Shown here piece by piece: positions 12,501-21,027 of a stretch of DNA of 64,000 nt; positions within the stretch are counted from its first letter, which is position 1; each line of letters starts with the position of its first letter. Origin of the DNA: Flavobacteriales bacterium (lineage in GTDB: Bacteria; Bacteroidota; Bacteroidia; Flavobacteriales_E; Vicingaceae); NCBI GenBank assembly GCA_018608405.1, contig JABAZP010000024.1, positions 43,871 through 107,870 on the forward strand. Direction: 5' to 3'. The translations under genes and the position numbers were made by a program. Below the pieces are notes generated by a model. It did not search any database and was not told where the DNA came from. It worked only from the letters and a program-made list of their open reading frames with translations.

Positions 12501-13389
12501 TAATTGTTTTTGTTCCAGACTCTAAAATTGCCTCAATGTGCTCTTTCTCTATAATTGTTTCCCGATCGATAACAACTTCGTTTCTTTCGATTGAAACAAC
12601 CTCTCCTGTATCTTCATCCACAAAATCCTCTACCCAAGTTCGAAGAACTCTAGCAGCTAACTTTCTTCCCTGAACTCTTTTTACTGCAGCCTTACTTACT
12701 TTGATTTCATCAGCTAGGTTGAAAATATCAAGGATATCTTTGTCCAATTCATAACCGATGGCTCTTAGTAATGTGGTAACCGGAAGCTTCTTCTTTCTAT
12801 CGATGTAGGCATACATTACATTATTAATGTCTGTAGCAAATTCAATCCAAGAACCCTTGAAAGGAATTACTCTAGCAGAATATAATTTCGTACCGTTAGC
12901 GTGGCGCGATTGACCAAAGAAGACTCCAGGTGATCTGTGCAGTTGAGAAACAATAACTCTTTCAGCTCCATTAACAAGGAAGGTTCCTTTTGGAGTCATG
13001 TAAGGAATAGTACCTAGATAAACATCTTGCACAATTGTCTCAAAATCCTCATGCTCTGGGTCTGTACAGTATAATTTCAGCTTCGCTTTTAAAGGGACGC
13101 TATACGTTAACCCTCTGTCTATACATTCTTCAATACTATATCTTGGAGGGTCAACAAAGTAATCTAAAAACTCCAAGACAAACTGATTTCTAGCATCAGT
13201 AATTGGAAAGTTTTCACTGAAAACTCTATATAGACCTTCTGTATCCCTAAATTCAGGAGAAGTATCTAATTGGAAGAAATCCTGAAAAGACTGTAATTGT
13301 ATATCTAGAAAATCAGGATACTCTAATTTATTTTTTATGGATGCAAAACTTACTCTATTTTGCAATTTTGATAATGATGCGTTAGCCAT
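9544..13389 (-). CDS. rpoB: DNA-directed RNA polymerase subunit beta
   Basis: A 1281-residue beta subunit that forms the catalytic core with beta'. The rifampicin-pocket segment reads [25 protein letters not shown], i.e. the wild-type susceptible-type sequence. Other conserved blocks are GPNIGLI, the [10 protein letters not shown] block, and the C-terminal [12 protein letters not shown] clamp-binding region. It lies 111 bases downstream of rplL, and the gap contains a strong hairpin that may adjust the amount of polymerase made relative to ribosomal proteins. The ATG start gives [15 protein letters not shown], as usual in the phylum. Confidence 0.99.
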   Translation of the reverse strand: MANASLSKLQNRVSFASIKNKLEYPDFLDIQLQSFQDFFQLDTSPEFRDTEGLYRVFSENFPITDARNQFVLEFLDYFVDPPRYSIEECIDRGLTYSVPLKAKLKLYCTDPEHEDFETIVQDVYLGTIPYMTPKGTFLVNGAERVIVSQLHRSPGVFFGQSRHANGTKLYSARVIPFKGSWIEFATDINNVMYAYIDRKKKLPVTTLLRAIGYELDKDILDIFNLADEIKVSKAAVKRVQGRKLAARVLRTWVEDFVDEDTGEVVSIERNEVVIDRETIIEKEHIEAILESGTKTIILHKEDVNSADFAIIYNTLQKDPSNSEKEAVEHIYRQLRNSEPPDEETARGVIDKLFFSETRYDLGEVGRYRINKKLGLNIEPNTKILTREDIISIIKYLIELINSKADVDDIDHLSNRRVRTVGEQLYNQFGVGLARMARTIRERMNVRDNEVFTPADLINAKTLSAVINSFFGTNQLSQFMDQTNPLSEVTHKRRMSALGPGGLSRERAGFEVRDVHYTHYGRLCPIETPEGPNIGLISSLCVYAKVNRLGFIETPYRKVANSTVGLSDKEVIYLSAEEEDSQTIAQANAIVGEGGKFETEVVKARYEGDFPLAKAEDVTLMDVSPNQIASIAASLIPFLEHDDANRALMGSNMQRQAVPLLQPSAPIVGTGLEKQVAVDSRVLINAEGTGVVEYVDANKIIVTYKRSDEEELVSFTEPTKTYVLTKYKKTNQSTTINLNPIVMKGDRVTKGQVLCEGYATQGGELALGRNLKVAFMPWKGYNFEDAIVISEKVVSEDLFTSVHVDEFTLEVRDTKRGVEELTADIPNVSEEATADLDENGLIRIGAKVKEGDILIGKITPKGESDPTPEEKLLRAIFGDKAGDVKDASLKVPPSTKGVVVGKKLFERALKDRKSRADEKNLILKLDEEQNKEIAQLKERLVEKLYSVVNGKTAQGIQNYYNEELIPKGTKFTQKVLQRIDDFAFIDYKNWTTSDELNQTIKTMLHNHNMKATEIQGKYKRKKYALTVGDELPVGIMKLAKVYLAKKRKLKVGDKMAGRHGNKGIVARIVRHEDMPFLDDGTPVDIVLNPLGVPSRMNLGQIYETVLGWAGEKLGVNFATPIFDGATADEINSYTDKAGVPRSGRTFLKDGGTGEPFDQPATVGIIYMLKLGHMVEDKMHARSIGPYSLITQQPLGGKAQFGGQRFGEMEVWALEAFGAANILQEILTIKSDDVMGRAKAYEAIVKGESMPVPGIPESFNVLLHELRGLCLNLTLSDKDKVSV

Positions 13390-13440
13390 CTGAAGGAGTG
13401 TTTATTAGTACTTAGATATAAACGTAAAAGGGTTTAGTCC

Positions 13441-13465
13441 TCACCCCGACTATTTGTCGGGGTGA
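13441..13465 (-). promoter_or_regulatory. Intercistronic hairpin between rplL and rpoB (attenuator or processing site)
   Basis: A perfect 10-bp GC-rich inverted repeat (TCACCCCGAC / GTCGGGGTGA) with a 5-base loop sits in the rplL-rpoB gap. On the transcribed (-) strand it is not followed by a clear T run, so it is unlikely to be a full terminator. In E. coli the same gap holds an attenuator and an RNase III site; an analogous role is inferred here. Confidence 0.6.
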
Positions 13466-13500
13466 GATCTAAACCTAAATATTACTAGTTGAAGCTTTTA

Positions 13501-13875
13501 TTACTTAAGCTCAACTTCAGCTCCAGCCTCTTCTAATTGAGATTTAAGACCTTCTGCTTCGTCTTTAGAAACACCTTCTTTCAATGCTTTTGGTGCTCCG
13601 TCAACTAATTCTTTTGCTTCTTTAAGACCTAAACCAGTTAATTCCTTAACCAATTTTACAACTGCTAATTTAGATCCACCTGCAGCTTTCAAGATCACAT
13701 CAAATTCAGTTTTCTCTTCAGAAGCAGCGTCACCACCTGCAGCAGGACCAGCCACCGCTACAGCAGCAGCAGCAGGCTCAATGCCATACTCATCCTTAAG
13801 GATAGTTGCTAATTCGTTTACATCTTTTACTGTTAAGTTTACTAACTCTTCAGCGAGCGCTTTTAAATCCGCCAT
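13501..13875 (-). CDS. rplL: Ribosomal protein bL12 (L7/L12)
   Basis: This 124-residue stalk protein has an N-terminal dimerisation helix region ([22 protein letters not shown]), an Ala/Gly-rich hinge (residues about 35-50) and the conserved C-terminal factor-binding domain ([13 protein letters not shown]...[16 protein letters not shown]). It recruits translation GTPases to the ribosome. It follows rplJ in the order usual for the stalk genes. Confidence 0.98.
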   Translation of the reverse strand: MADLKALAEELVNLTVKDVNELATILKDEYGIEPAAAAVAVAGPAAGGDAASEEKTEFDVILKAAGGSKLAVVKLVKELTGLGLKEAKELVDGAPKALKEGVSKDEAEGLKSQLEEAGAEVELK

Positions 13876-13928
13876 TTTATTTTGTTTTTGTTTGTTTAAT
13901 TTATATGAATTGAGAGTGCGTACACAAT

Positions 13929-14450
13929 TTAGGCTTTCTTCTCAGAAAGTGTTTGAACTAGTCCTGCGATAGTTGATCCGCCTGATTGAAGGGCAGAAAG
14001 TACATTTTTCGCAGGAGATTGAAGAAGGGTAATGATATCTCCAACAAGCTCTTCTTTAGATTTAATCTGAGCAAGTGTGTCAATTTTATCATCACCAATA
14101 AAAATAGCTTCTTCAATATAAGCTCCTTTTAATATCGGCTTTTTATTTTTCTTTCTAAACTCTTGAATCAGTTTTGCCGGAGCATTACCTACTTCAGAAA
14201 ATAGAATAGATGTATTACCTTTCAATACATCATAAAATTCTTCGTAGCTGCCTTCTGCAGCTTCTAAAGCTTTTCTTAGTAATGTATTCTTTACAACGTT
14301 TAAAGAAACATCTCTTTTAAACGCCATTCTTCTAAGTTTTGTAGAAGTTTCTGCATCTAACTCTGAGATATCAGCTAAATAGAAAATATTATTTTCATTC
14401 AACTTAGCTAATAGGTTCTTTACGATTTCGTGCTTTTCTTGTTTTGTCAT
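13929..14450 (-). CDS. rplJ: Ribosomal protein uL10
   Basis: This 173-residue protein anchors L12 dimers to the large subunit. Conserved features are the N-terminal RNA-binding region ([20 protein letters not shown], then [21 protein letters not shown]) and the C-terminal helix that binds L12. It lies 35 bases after rplA and 53 before rplL. In many bacteria the L10-L12 complex represses this mRNA; the gap is too short for me to identify such a leader. Confidence 0.97.
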   Translation of the reverse strand: MTKQEKHEIVKNLLAKLNENNIFYLADISELDAETSTKLRRMAFKRDVSLNVVKNTLLRKALEAAEGSYEEFYDVLKGNTSILFSEVGNAPAKLIQEFRKKNKKPILKGAYIEEAIFIGDDKIDTLAQIKSKEELVGDIITLLQSPAKNVLSALQSGGSTIAGLVQTLSEKKA

Positions 14451-14485
14451 TTCTAAATAGAATAGAATGATGAATAATTAGTCGT

Positions 14486-15175
14486 CTAAATGTCTTTTGG
14501 ATCAACGTGAATACCTGGAGTCATTGTTCCTGACACACAAATACTTTTTACGTAAACTCCTTTTGAAGCTGCAGGCTTTAACTTATTAATAGTCTGAAGC
14601 ATTTCAGTAGCGTTTTCCTTTATTTGATCAGCATCAAATGAAACTCTCCCAACTGATGAGTGTATGATACCATACTTATCAACCTTGAAGTCAATTTTAC
14701 CACCTTTGACGTCAGCAACAGCTTTACCTACATCCATAGTTACAGTTCCTGATTTTGGGTTAGGCATTAAACCTCTTGGCCCTAATACTCGACCTAAAGC
14801 TCCAACTTTGCCCATCACACTTGGCATGGTTACAATAACATCAACGTCAGTCCAACCACCTTTGATCTTATCGACATACTCATCCAATCCTACGTAATCA
14901 GCTCCAGCTTCTTTCGCTTCTGCTTCTTTGTCTGGGGTAACCAGTGCAAGAACAGTTACTGTTTTACCTACACCATGAGGTAAAGTAACAGTACCTCTCA
15001 CCATTTGATTCGCTTTTCTAGGGTCTACACCTAGTCTCACACTTAAATCAACTGATGAATCAAAATTAGTAGAAGCTAATTCCTTTACTAAGGAAGAGGC
15101 TTCTTTTAAAGAATATAACTTATCCTTTTCAATTTTTGCTAGAGCGTCTTTACGCTTTTTAGTCAATGTTGCCAT
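14486..15175 (-). CDS. rplA: Ribosomal protein uL1
   Basis: A 229-residue L1 stalk protein that binds 23S rRNA and helps release tRNA from the E site. The conserved signature is at [20 protein letters not shown] (about residues 123-142). The start [15 protein letters not shown] is typical. It begins 19 bases after rplK, in the classical L11-L1 order; L1 autoregulates this pair in many bacteria. Confidence 0.98.
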   Translation of the reverse strand: MATLTKKRKDALAKIEKDKLYSLKEASSLVKELASTNFDSSVDLSVRLGVDPRKANQMVRGTVTLPHGVGKTVTVLALVTPDKEAEAKEAGADYVGLDEYVDKIKGGWTDVDVIVTMPSVMGKVGALGRVLGPRGLMPNPKSGTVTMDVGKAVADVKGGKIDFKVDKYGIIHSSVGRVSFDADQIKENATEMLQTINKLKPAASKGVYVKSICVSGTMTPGIHVDPKDI

Positions 15176-15194
15176 GTTGTTTTATTTTAACCTA

Positions 15195-15632
15195 CTATGC
15201 AGGTTTTGGTCCTTTAACTGTAATACCCATACTTCTAGCTGTTCCAGCTACCATTCTCATAGCAGACTCAACTTTGAAAGCATTAAGATCTTCCATTTTA
15301 TCCTCTGCAATTTCCTTAACTTGATCCCAAGTTACAGATGCGACTTTTTTTCTGTTTGGTTCTGGAGAACCAGACTTCAATTTAGCTTTCTCTAACAACT
15401 GAACCGCAGCTGGAGGAGTTTTGATAACAAAATCAAAAGATTTATCACCATAAACAGTAATGACCACAGGTAAAACCTTTCCAGCTTTATCTTGAGTTCG
15501 TCCGTTGAACTGCTTACAGAAATCCATAATATTTACACCTTTTGCACCTAAAGCAGGTCCAACTGGTGGAGATGGATTCGCTGCTCCACCTCTGATCTGT
15601 AATTTGATTATTCCACTAATTTCTTTAGCCAT
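15195..15632 (-). CDS. rplK: Ribosomal protein uL11
   Basis: A 145-residue protein of the GTPase-associated centre. The N-terminal domain has the proline-rich thiostrepton-contact segment ([21 protein letters not shown]), and the C-terminal rRNA-binding signature is present ([16 protein letters not shown]). It lies 22 bases after nusG. Confidence 0.98.
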   Translation of the reverse strand: MAKEISGIIKLQIRGGAANPSPPVGPALGAKGVNIMDFCKQFNGRTQDKAGKVLPVVITVYGDKSFDFVIKTPPAAVQLLEKAKLKSGSPEPNRKKVASVTWDQVKEIAEDKMEDLNAFKVESAMRMVAGTARSMGITVKGPKPA

Positions 15633-15654
15633 TGCTTGCTATTTATAATATCAA

Positions 15655-16209
15655 TTATGATTCTTTTTCTACTTGAAGGAAACTTAATTCTAACGGTTGC
15701 TTTCTTCCGAAAATCTTTACCATCACCATTAACTTTTTCTTCTCTTCATTAATTTCTTCGATACTACCATTAAATCCATTGAATGGTCCATCTATAACTT
15801 TAACAGATTCGCCTACAATGAACGGTATATTCATTTCTTCCTCACTCTCTGCTAACTCATCAACCTTACCTAAGATTCGATTCACCTCAGACTGTCTTAA
15901 TGGAAGAGGCTCCCCTCTTTTTTCAGCACCTAAGAAACCAATTACGTTGGTCGTTTTCTGAATCAGGTGAGGAATTTCTCCAACCAAATTCGCTTCAATA
16001 AGAATGTAACCCGGGAAAAAACTCCTTTCCTTACTTACTTTCTTTCCATTTCTAATCTGATAAACCTTTTCTGTTGGAATCAAGATTTGACTAACATAGT
16101 CTCCTAATTTCAATCGATTGATTTCGTCTTCGATATAAAGTTTTACCTTTTTCTCTTTTCCACTAATCGCTCTTACGACGTACCACTTTTTGTTGTTATT
16201 CTCGCTCAT
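15655..16209 (-). CDS. nusG: Transcription termination/antitermination factor NusG
   Basis: A 184-residue protein with an N-terminal NGN domain (KKWYVVRAISGKEKKVKLYIE...SFFPGYILIEANL) that contacts the polymerase clamp, and a C-terminal KOW domain (FIVGESVKVIDGPFNGFNGSIEEI) that binds Rho or ribosomal protein S10. Length and order secE-nusG-rplK are standard, so this is the housekeeping paralog and not a specialised UpxY-type NusG. Confidence 0.98.
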   Translation of the reverse strand: MSENNNKKWYVVRAISGKEKKVKLYIEDEINRLKLGDYVSQILIPTEKVYQIRNGKKVSKERSFFPGYILIEANLVGEIPHLIQKTTNVIGFLGAEKRGEPLPLRQSEVNRILGKVDELAESEEEMNIPFIVGESVKVIDGPFNGFNGSIEEINEEKKKLMVMVKIFGRKQPLELSFLQVEKES

Positions 16210-16227
16210 GTTTATCTCGTATCAGTC

Positions 16228-16419
16228 TTAAATGATTTCGTAGATCTTTTCCATCAACGTACTAAAAGTAGAGTCCATCAAAAAAATAATCAGAGAAATG
16301 ATAATCGAAGCAATCATCACTACAACTCCACTACTTTGAAGTTCGCTCCAAGTTGGCCAGCTTACCTTGTTCAGTAATTCGTCAGTTGATTCTTCTATGT
16401 ATGTTCTTAACTTCGACAT
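16228..16419 (-). CDS. secE: Preprotein translocase subunit SecE
   Basis: A 63-residue single-TM SecE with the conserved cytoplasmic helix (ELLNKVSWPTWSEL) and a C-terminal membrane helix. I choose ATG at 16417-16419 (MSKLRTYIEES). An in-frame ATG 48 bases upstream would put translation inside tRNA-Trp and is rejected. SecE stabilises SecY in the inner membrane. The next gene is nusG, 18 bases on. Confidence 0.96.
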   Translation of the reverse strand: MSKLRTYIEESTDELLNKVSWPTWSELQSSGVVVMIASIIISLIIFLMDSTFSTLMEKIYEII

Positions 16420-16436
16420 AATTTTATTATTCTCTG

Positions 16437-16509
16437 CACGGGTGGAGAGACTCGAACTCCCAGCCAATGGTTTTGGAGACCACTACTCTACCAATTGAGC
16501 TACACCCGT
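16437..16509 (-). tRNA. tRNA-Trp (CCA anticodon)
   Basis: A 73-base cloverleaf. The acceptor stem ACGGGTG/CACCCGT is fully paired, the anticodon loop is CTCCAAA giving CCA, and the T loop is TTCGAGT. The 3' CCA is not encoded. It lies between tuf and secE, its usual place in Bacteroidota. Confidence 0.97.
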
Positions 16510-16526
16510 AAATTTTAAAAGTCGCG

Positions 16527-16558
16527 AAAAGGTGTTGACCAAAAGACCAACACCTTTT
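16527..16558 (-). terminator. Terminator hairpin after tuf
   Basis: An 11-bp perfect inverted repeat (AAAAGGTGTTG / CAACACCTTTT) with a short loop lies between the tuf stop and tRNA-Trp; on the (-) strand it ends in TTTT. It would end much of the tuf transcript, with read-through or processing supplying tRNA-Trp and secE. Confidence 0.75.
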
Positions 16559-16580
16559 CTAACTTTATTTTATTTACTGA

Positions 16581-17768
16581 TTACTCAATAATTTCTGTAA
16601 CCTGACCAGCTCCTACTGTTCTACCACCTTCTCTGATCGCGAACTGAAGACCTTTATTGATCGCAACTTTGTTAATCAAGTTAACAGTAATTGTTACGTT
16701 ATCACCAGGCATTACCATCTCTCTTCCTTCTTCTAAGAAGATTTCACCTGTTACATCAGTTGTTCTTAAGTAAAACTGTGGACGGTATTTATTTTGGAAT
16801 GGAGTGTGACGTCCACCTTCTTCTTTTTTCAAAATATATACCTCAGCTTTGAATTTAGTATGAGGAGTAATTGATCCTGGCTTAGCCATTACCATTCCTC
16901 TACCAATTTGAGATTTCTCAATACCTCTAAGTAACAAACCAACGTTATCTCCTGCTTCTCCTCTATCTAGAATCTTTCTAAACATTTCAACACCTGTAAC
17001 TACTGACTTTAATCCTTCAGCACCCATACCCATGATTTGAACTTCTTCACCAGAGTTAATTACACCAGTTTCGATTCTACCAGTTGCAACTGTACCTCTA
17101 CCAGTAATTGAAAATACATCTTCAATTGGCATTAAGAAAGGCTTATCTGTATCTCTTGGAGGGATTGGAATATAGCTATCAACAGCATCCATCAATTCCA
17201 TTACTTTATCTTCCCACTGAGCTTCTCCGTTCAATGCACCTAATGCAGAACCAGAAATGATAGGAGTATTGTCTCCATCAAAATCATAGAATGATAATAA
17301 TTCTCTAATTTCCATTTCAACTAATTCTAACAACTCTTCATCATCAACCATGTCAGCCTTGTTCATGAAAACAACGATTGTAGGAACTCCTACCTGACGT
17401 GCTAATAAGATGTGCTCTCTTGTTTGAGGCATTGGACCATCCGTAGAAGCTACTACCAATATTGCTCCATCCATTTGAGCAGCACCAGTTACCATATTCT
17501 TTACGTAATCAGCGTGACCTGGACAGTCAACGTGAGCGTAGTGTCTATTCTCTGTAGAGTACTCAACGTGAGAAGAGTTAATTGTAATTCCTCTCTCTTT
17601 TTCTTCAGGAGCGTTATCGATTTTATCGAATGCTACCATGTCAGAGTATCCTTTTTTTGCCAAAACGGTAGTAATGGCAGCAGTTAATGTAGTCTTTCCG
17701 TGATCAACGTGACCAATTGTACCAATATTTAAATGTGGTTTAGACCGGTCAAAATTTTCTTTAGCCAT
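16581..17768 (-). CDS. tuf: Elongation factor Tu
   Basis: A 395-residue EF-Tu that delivers aminoacyl-tRNA to the ribosome. G1 ([10 protein letters not shown], from residue 19), the switch-I RGITI, G3 (DCPGHADY) and G4 (MNKADM) are all intact, followed by the two beta-barrel domains. It is the first protein gene after the four-tRNA cluster and is followed by a hairpin terminator. Only one tuf copy is seen in this window. Confidence 0.99.
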   Translation of the reverse strand: MAKENFDRSKPHLNIGTIGHVDHGKTTLTAAITTVLAKKGYSDMVAFDKIDNAPEEKERGITINSSHVEYSTENRHYAHVDCPGHADYVKNMVTGAAQMDGAILVVASTDGPMPQTREHILLARQVGVPTIVVFMNKADMVDDEELLELVEMEIRELLSFYDFDGDNTPIISGSALGALNGEAQWEDKVMELMDAVDSYIPIPPRDTDKPFLMPIEDVFSITGRGTVATGRIETGVINSGEEVQIMGMGAEGLKSVVTGVEMFRKILDRGEAGDNVGLLLRGIEKSQIGRGMVMAKPGSITPHTKFKAEVYILKKEEGGRHTPFQNKYRPQFYLRTTDVTGEIFLEEGREMVMPGDNVTITVNLINKVAINKGLQFAIREGGRTVGAGQVTEIIE

Positions 17769-17824
17769 GACTTGTTGCTTTTATTTGTTATTATAATTAA
17801 TTAATAGGTTCAATCTATATCTAG

Positions 17825-17896
17825 AGCCAATGAGGGGAATTGAACCCCTGACCTCTTCCTTACCAAGGAAACGCTCTACCCCTGAGCTACATCGGC
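17825..17896 (-). tRNA. tRNA-Thr (GGT anticodon)
   Basis: A 72-base cloverleaf. The anticodon stem TTTCC/GGAAG closes loop TTGGTAA, anticodon GGT. The acceptor GCCGATG/CATTGGC pairs throughout with two G-T or similar wobbles; the discriminator is T and no CCA is encoded. Confidence 0.95.
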
Positions 17897-17931
17897 AATG
17901 ATGTTATTTTTTTTATCGATGAGAATAAAAG

Positions 17932-18005
17932 AGCGGGAAACCGGATTCGAACCGGCGACCCTCAGCTTGGAAGGCTGATGCTCTAGCCAGCTGAGCTACT
18001 CCCGC
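17932..18005 (-). tRNA. tRNA-Gly (TCC anticodon)
   Basis: A 74-base cloverleaf. The anticodon stem TCAGC/GCTGA closes loop CTTCCAA, anticodon TCC. The acceptor GCGGGAG/TTCCCGC is paired. No CCA is encoded. Confidence 0.96.
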
Positions 18006-18037
18006 TTTTTAGATTCATCAATATTTTCGAAAGAATG

Positions 18038-18119
18038 TGGGGGGAGCAGGATTCGAACCTGCGAAGACGTAGTCAACAGATTTACAGTCTGTCCTCGTTG
18101 GCCGCTTGAGTATCTCCCC
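18038..18119 (-). tRNA. tRNA-Tyr (GTA anticodon)
   Basis: An 82-base type II tRNA with a long variable arm. The anticodon stem ACAGA/TCTGT closes loop CTGTAAA, anticodon GTA; the T arm is GCAGG/CCTGC. The acceptor is GGGGAGA/TCCCCCC, which leaves one A-C mismatch at pair 5:68. The discriminator is A; no CCA is encoded. Confidence 0.94.
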
Positions 18120-18140
18120 ATCTATCAAAGAACTAATATG

Positions 18141-18214
18141 AGCTAGTGGAGGGATTCGAACCCCCGACCCGCTGATTACAAATCAGCTGCTCTGGCCAAC
18201 TGAGCTACATCGGC
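18141..18214 (-). tRNA. tRNA-Thr (TGT anticodon) with imperfect acceptor stem
   Basis: A 74-base cloverleaf. The anticodon stem GCTGA/TCAGC closes loop TTTGTAA, anticodon TGT; the D, anticodon and T arms are sound. The 5' acceptor strand GCCGATG is identical to that of the nearby tRNA-Thr(GGT), but the 3' strand reads CACTAGC instead of CATTGGC, giving C-A at 3:70 and A-C at 5:68. It is the first gene of the tRNA-tuf transcript. Confidence 0.88.
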
Positions 18215-18264
18215 AAAAATTTCGACCTTTCCCATGACTACAAAATAGCCCTGAAAAAGGTCTG

Positions 18265-18272
18265 CAAATTTA
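18265..18272 (-). promoter_or_regulatory. Predicted promoter -7 element for the tRNA-tuf-secE-nusG operon
   Basis: The (-) strand reads TAAATTTG, a match to the Bacteroidota -7 consensus TAnnTTTG, about 50 bases before the first tRNA. A T-rich stretch about 20 bases further up could serve as the -33 region. Confidence 0.6.
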
Positions 18273-18362
18273 TGAAAGATTATAATATCCTAAAATAAAT
18301 TCTAAACTTTTTTTCAAAGTCTTTTCACTTAAGCGCTAAAGACCTTAAAAACAAGCCGAAAA

Positions 18363-18668
18363 CTACCTCATTCTTTCTTTTTCTTTGTGCTTTTTAGCCT
18401 GTCTTCGCAACGCTTCCGTTACTTCGTCCGTAGCTGCCTCAAAATTTTTGGAAGTTTTCTTCGCAAATAGGTCGTGTCCCGGAATAAATAATCGAATTTC
18501 AACTTCCTTGTTTTGCGTTTCATGATTATTGTCTACTTTCAAGTAAACATCAGCGCTAACAATCTTGTCAAAAAAATGAGTTAGCTTATTGATTTTCTCT
18601 TGTATGAAATCGATTAATTTTTGATCTGCATCAAAGTTGACTGATCTTACATTCAATTTTACGTTCAT
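18363..18668 (-). CDS. hpf: Ribosome hibernation promoting factor, HPF/RaiA (YfiA) family
   Basis: A 101-residue short-form protein beginning MNVKLNVRSVNFDADQKLIDFI, with the beta-alpha-beta-beta-beta-alpha pattern of the family (KLTHFFDKIVSADVYLKV, then EVEIRLFIPGHDLFAKK) and a basic tail. Such proteins bind the 30S A/P-site region and inactivate ribosomes in stationary phase. The gene lies 12 bases after xerC, a common Bacteroidota pairing. Confidence 0.93.
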   Translation of the reverse strand: MNVKLNVRSVNFDADQKLIDFIQEKINKLTHFFDKIVSADVYLKVDNNHETQNKEVEIRLFIPGHDLFAKKTSKNFEAATDEVTEALRRQAKKHKEKERMR

Positions 18669-18680
18669 AAATAGTTGGTT

Positions 18681-19553
18681 TTATGCCCTAGGGTGGGCTT
18701 GTTTGTATATGTTTTTCAATTTCTCTATTGTGTTATGCGTATAAACTTGCGTCGCTGACAAGTTTGCATGACCCAATATTTCTTTAATTGTATTTAACTC
18801 GGCACCATTATTTAACATGTGTGTGGCAAATGTATGCCTTAGAACATGAGGGCTTTTTTTACTTGAGGTTGTTACTTGTCCAAGGTAATAATTAACCTTT
18901 CGGTAAACAAACTTTGGATACATTCTTTTACCGGAATCAGATAACAGTAAATAAGGCTCCAAAGCAACTTTTTCTCTCTCAAATAAGTAGCTTTTCATCG
19001 TCCTTATTAATGCTTGATGAAGCGGTATAATCCTTTCTTTATTTCGCTTCCCAACCACTTTTATTTGACTATCAACTAAATCTAAGTCAGAAACTTGAAG
19101 ATTTACCAACTCAATTAATCGAATTCCTGAAGAATAAAGTAGCTCTATTATCATTTTATCCCGAACTCCTTTAAACGACTCTTCAAACTGAAACTCGTCT
19201 AATAAGTTATCCATCTCCACTTCTCGCACAAACTGAGGTAAAGAGGACGCTACCTTCGGCGAAATAAGCTTATCAGTTGGATTCAACGAAATGTAACCTT
19301 CCTTCATTAGAAACTTGTAGAAAGATTTCAAGGTAGAGATTTTTCTATTCACACTTTTGTTCTGAGTGCCCGTTTCTAACAACTCTATAACCCAAGAGCG
19401 CAAACTAGCGGAGTTTGCCTCAGCTACCTCCAGATCATACTGTTTCTTGAGATATTTCTGTAATTGAGCTAAATCTGATTCATAAGCTGTTATCGTATGT
19501 AACGAATAGCGCCTATTCTTTTTTAGATGATCTAGAAACTCAATTATTAACAT
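18681..19553 (-). CDS. xerC: Tyrosine recombinase XerC-like
   Basis: A 290-residue site-specific recombinase. The N-terminal SAM-like core-binding domain spans about residues 1-90. The catalytic residues are all visible: Arg145 (SSGIRLIEL), Lys169, His236 and Arg239 (HVLRH), His262 (LGHANLS) and nucleophile Tyr271 (VYTH). With XerD it would resolve chromosome dimers at dif. The setting (rpsU-xerC-hpf, with no integrase-type context) argues for the housekeeping enzyme and not a mobile-element integrase. Confidence 0.93.
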   Translation of the reverse strand: MLIIEFLDHLKKNRRYSLHTITAYESDLAQLQKYLKKQYDLEVAEANSASLRSWVIELLETGTQNKSVNRKISTLKSFYKFLMKEGYISLNPTDKLISPKVASSLPQFVREVEMDNLLDEFQFEESFKGVRDKMIIELLYSSGIRLIELVNLQVSDLDLVDSQIKVVGKRNKERIIPLHQALIRTMKSYLFEREKVALEPYLLLSDSGKRMYPKFVYRKVNYYLGQVTTSSKKSPHVLRHTFATHMLNNGAELNTIKEILGHANLSATQVYTHNTIEKLKNIYKQAHPRA

Positions 19554-19605
19554 AAAAAAACCACGTTAAATACTACTGCAAGTTAGGCAATAGTATTTAA
19601 CGTGG
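19554..19605 (-). terminator. Strong terminator after rpsU
   Basis: A perfect 15-bp inverted repeat (CCACGTTAAATACTA / TAGTATTTAACGTGG) plus a few inner pairs, followed on the (-) strand by seven T. It separates rpsU from xerC and is one of the longest stems in the window. Confidence 0.9.
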
Positions 19606-19635
19606 AACTATATTTAAAGATAAAAAAACTTAAAA

Positions 19636-19830
19636 TTAAGCCTCTTCCTCTCTTTGCATTTTTTCTACGTAGATCGCTTTTTTAATTTGCTCTCTTCTAA
19701 TGATAGAAGGTTTATCAAATTGCTGTCTGGCTCTTAACTGCCTTACAGTTCCGGTTCTTTCAAACTTTTTCTTGAACTTTTTTAAAGCTCTTTCTATGTT
19801 CTCGCCTTCTTTTACAGGTACTATTAGCAT
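19636..19830 (-). CDS. rpsU: Ribosomal protein bS21
   Basis: A 64-residue very basic protein: MLIVPVKEGENIERALKKF, then KKKFERTGTVRQLRARQQF, the S21 signature. S21 sits on the 30S platform near the anti-Shine-Dalgarno end of 16S rRNA. It has its own TAnnTTTG promoter and a strong terminator, so it is probably monocistronic. Confidence 0.97.
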   Translation of the reverse strand: MLIVPVKEGENIERALKKFKKKFERTGTVRQLRARQQFDKPSIIRREQIKKAIYVEKMQREEEA

Positions 19831-19853
19831 GCGTCTTAATTTTTATTGGTGTG

Positions 19854-19861
19854 CAAAAGTA
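19854..19861 (-). promoter_or_regulatory. Predicted promoter -7 element for rpsU
   Basis: The (-) strand reads TACTTTTG, an exact TAnnTTTG match, 23 bases before the rpsU ATG. Confidence 0.6.
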
Positions 19862-19882
19862 ATACTTTTTATTAAATTATAA

Positions 19883-21025
19883 TTAGCTTTTTAAAATATC
19901 TCGCGATATTACTAATTTTTGAATCTCAGAGGTTCCCTCACCTATAGTACAGAGCTTCGAATCCCTGTAAAATTTCTCTACTGGAAACTCTTTGGTGTAT
20001 CCGTATCCTCCAAATATTTGCACAGCCTCGTTGGCTACTGCAACACAAACTTCAGATGCTTTATACTTAGCAATAGCTGATTCCTTGGTCATCTTTAGCC
20101 CTTTGTTTTTCATGTCTGCTGCTTGGTGTGTCAACAACTCTGCTGCTTCGATGTCAGTTGCCATATCGGCCAACTTAAATGCTATTGCTTGAAAATTTGA
20201 AATAGCTTGACCAAATTGATGTCTTTCTTGCGCATATTTCTTAGCAGCCAAATACGCTCCCTTTGCAATTCCTAAAGAGAGTGCTGCAATTGAAATTCTA
20301 CCTCCGTCAAGCACTTTCATTGATTGTGGAAATCCATCTCCAACTTTACCTAATAAATTTTCTTTAGGAATTCGGCAGTCACTGAAAATCAACTCAGCAG
20401 TTTCCGAAGCTCGCATACCTAACTTATCTTCTTTCTTTCCCGAAGTAAACCCCGGTGTTCCCTTTTCCACAATAAATGCAGACATTCCATGAGAATCTCC
20501 TTTCTCTCCTGTTCTAGCTATCACTACAGCGATGTCGCCTGAAACTGCATGGGTTATAAAATTCTTCGCTCCATTCAAAACATAAAAATCTCCATCTTCA
20601 ACCGCAGTTGTATTCATACCTCCTGCATCTGAACCTGTATTGTGCTCCGTTAGTCCCCAAGCACCAATATGCTCAGCTGTGGCTACCTTTGGAAGGTATT
20701 TCATTTTTTGCTCCTCGTTGCCAAAAGCTAATATATGACCTGTACATAAAGAGTTATGCGCTGCAACTGACAACCCAATAGACCCACATACTTTTGCAAT
20801 TTCCGTTATAACGGTAATGTATTCATGATAACCAAAGCCTGATCCACCATATTTTGTTGGAACTAACACCCCCATCATACCGAGCTCACCTAATTGTTTA
20901 AATATATGAACTGGAAATCCTTGTGATTCATCCCACTTCATTAGATCTGGTCTGATATGTTTCTCAGCAAAATCTCTCGCCATTTGAGCGATTAACGTTT
21001 GGTTTTCTGTGTAGTTAAAATCCAT
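19883..21025 (-). CDS. Acyl-CoA dehydrogenase (short/branched-chain type)
   Basis: A 380-residue FAD enzyme that oxidises acyl-CoA to trans-2-enoyl-CoA. N-terminal helical, central beta and C-terminal helical domains are complete; GAWGLTEHNTGSDAGG and ERHQFGQAISNFQAIAFKLADM are family signatures. The catalytic base is Glu363 in CTIGEGTSEIQ, the position used by short-chain and butyryl-CoA enzymes. The start lies 2 bases after the apt stop, so both share a transcript. Chain-length specificity cannot be decided. Confidence 0.93.
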   Translation of the reverse strand: MDFNYTENQTLIAQMARDFAEKHIRPDLMKWDESQGFPVHIFKQLGELGMMGVLVPTKYGGSGFGYHEYITVITEIAKVCGSIGLSVAAHNSLCTGHILAFGNEEQKMKYLPKVATAEHIGAWGLTEHNTGSDAGGMNTTAVEDGDFYVLNGAKNFITHAVSGDIAVVIARTGEKGDSHGMSAFIVEKGTPGFTSGKKEDKLGMRASETAELIFSDCRIPKENLLGKVGDGFPQSMKVLDGGRISIAALSLGIAKGAYLAAKKYAQERHQFGQAISNFQAIAFKLADMATDIEAAELLTHQAADMKNKGLKMTKESAIAKYKASEVCVAVANEAVQIFGGYGYTKEFPVEKFYRDSKLCTIGEGTSEIQKLVISRDILKS

Positions 21026-21027
21026 TA

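Noticed and set aside
16420..16467. Upstream in-frame ATG that would extend SecE by 16 residues
   Set aside because: The extension lies inside the 3' half of tRNA-Trp, and the shorter start matches normal SecE length.
18681..19553. Integrase of a mobile element
   Set aside because: All flanking genes are housekeeping (rpsU, hpf, tRNAs) and no attachment-site duplication is visible, so it is XerC.
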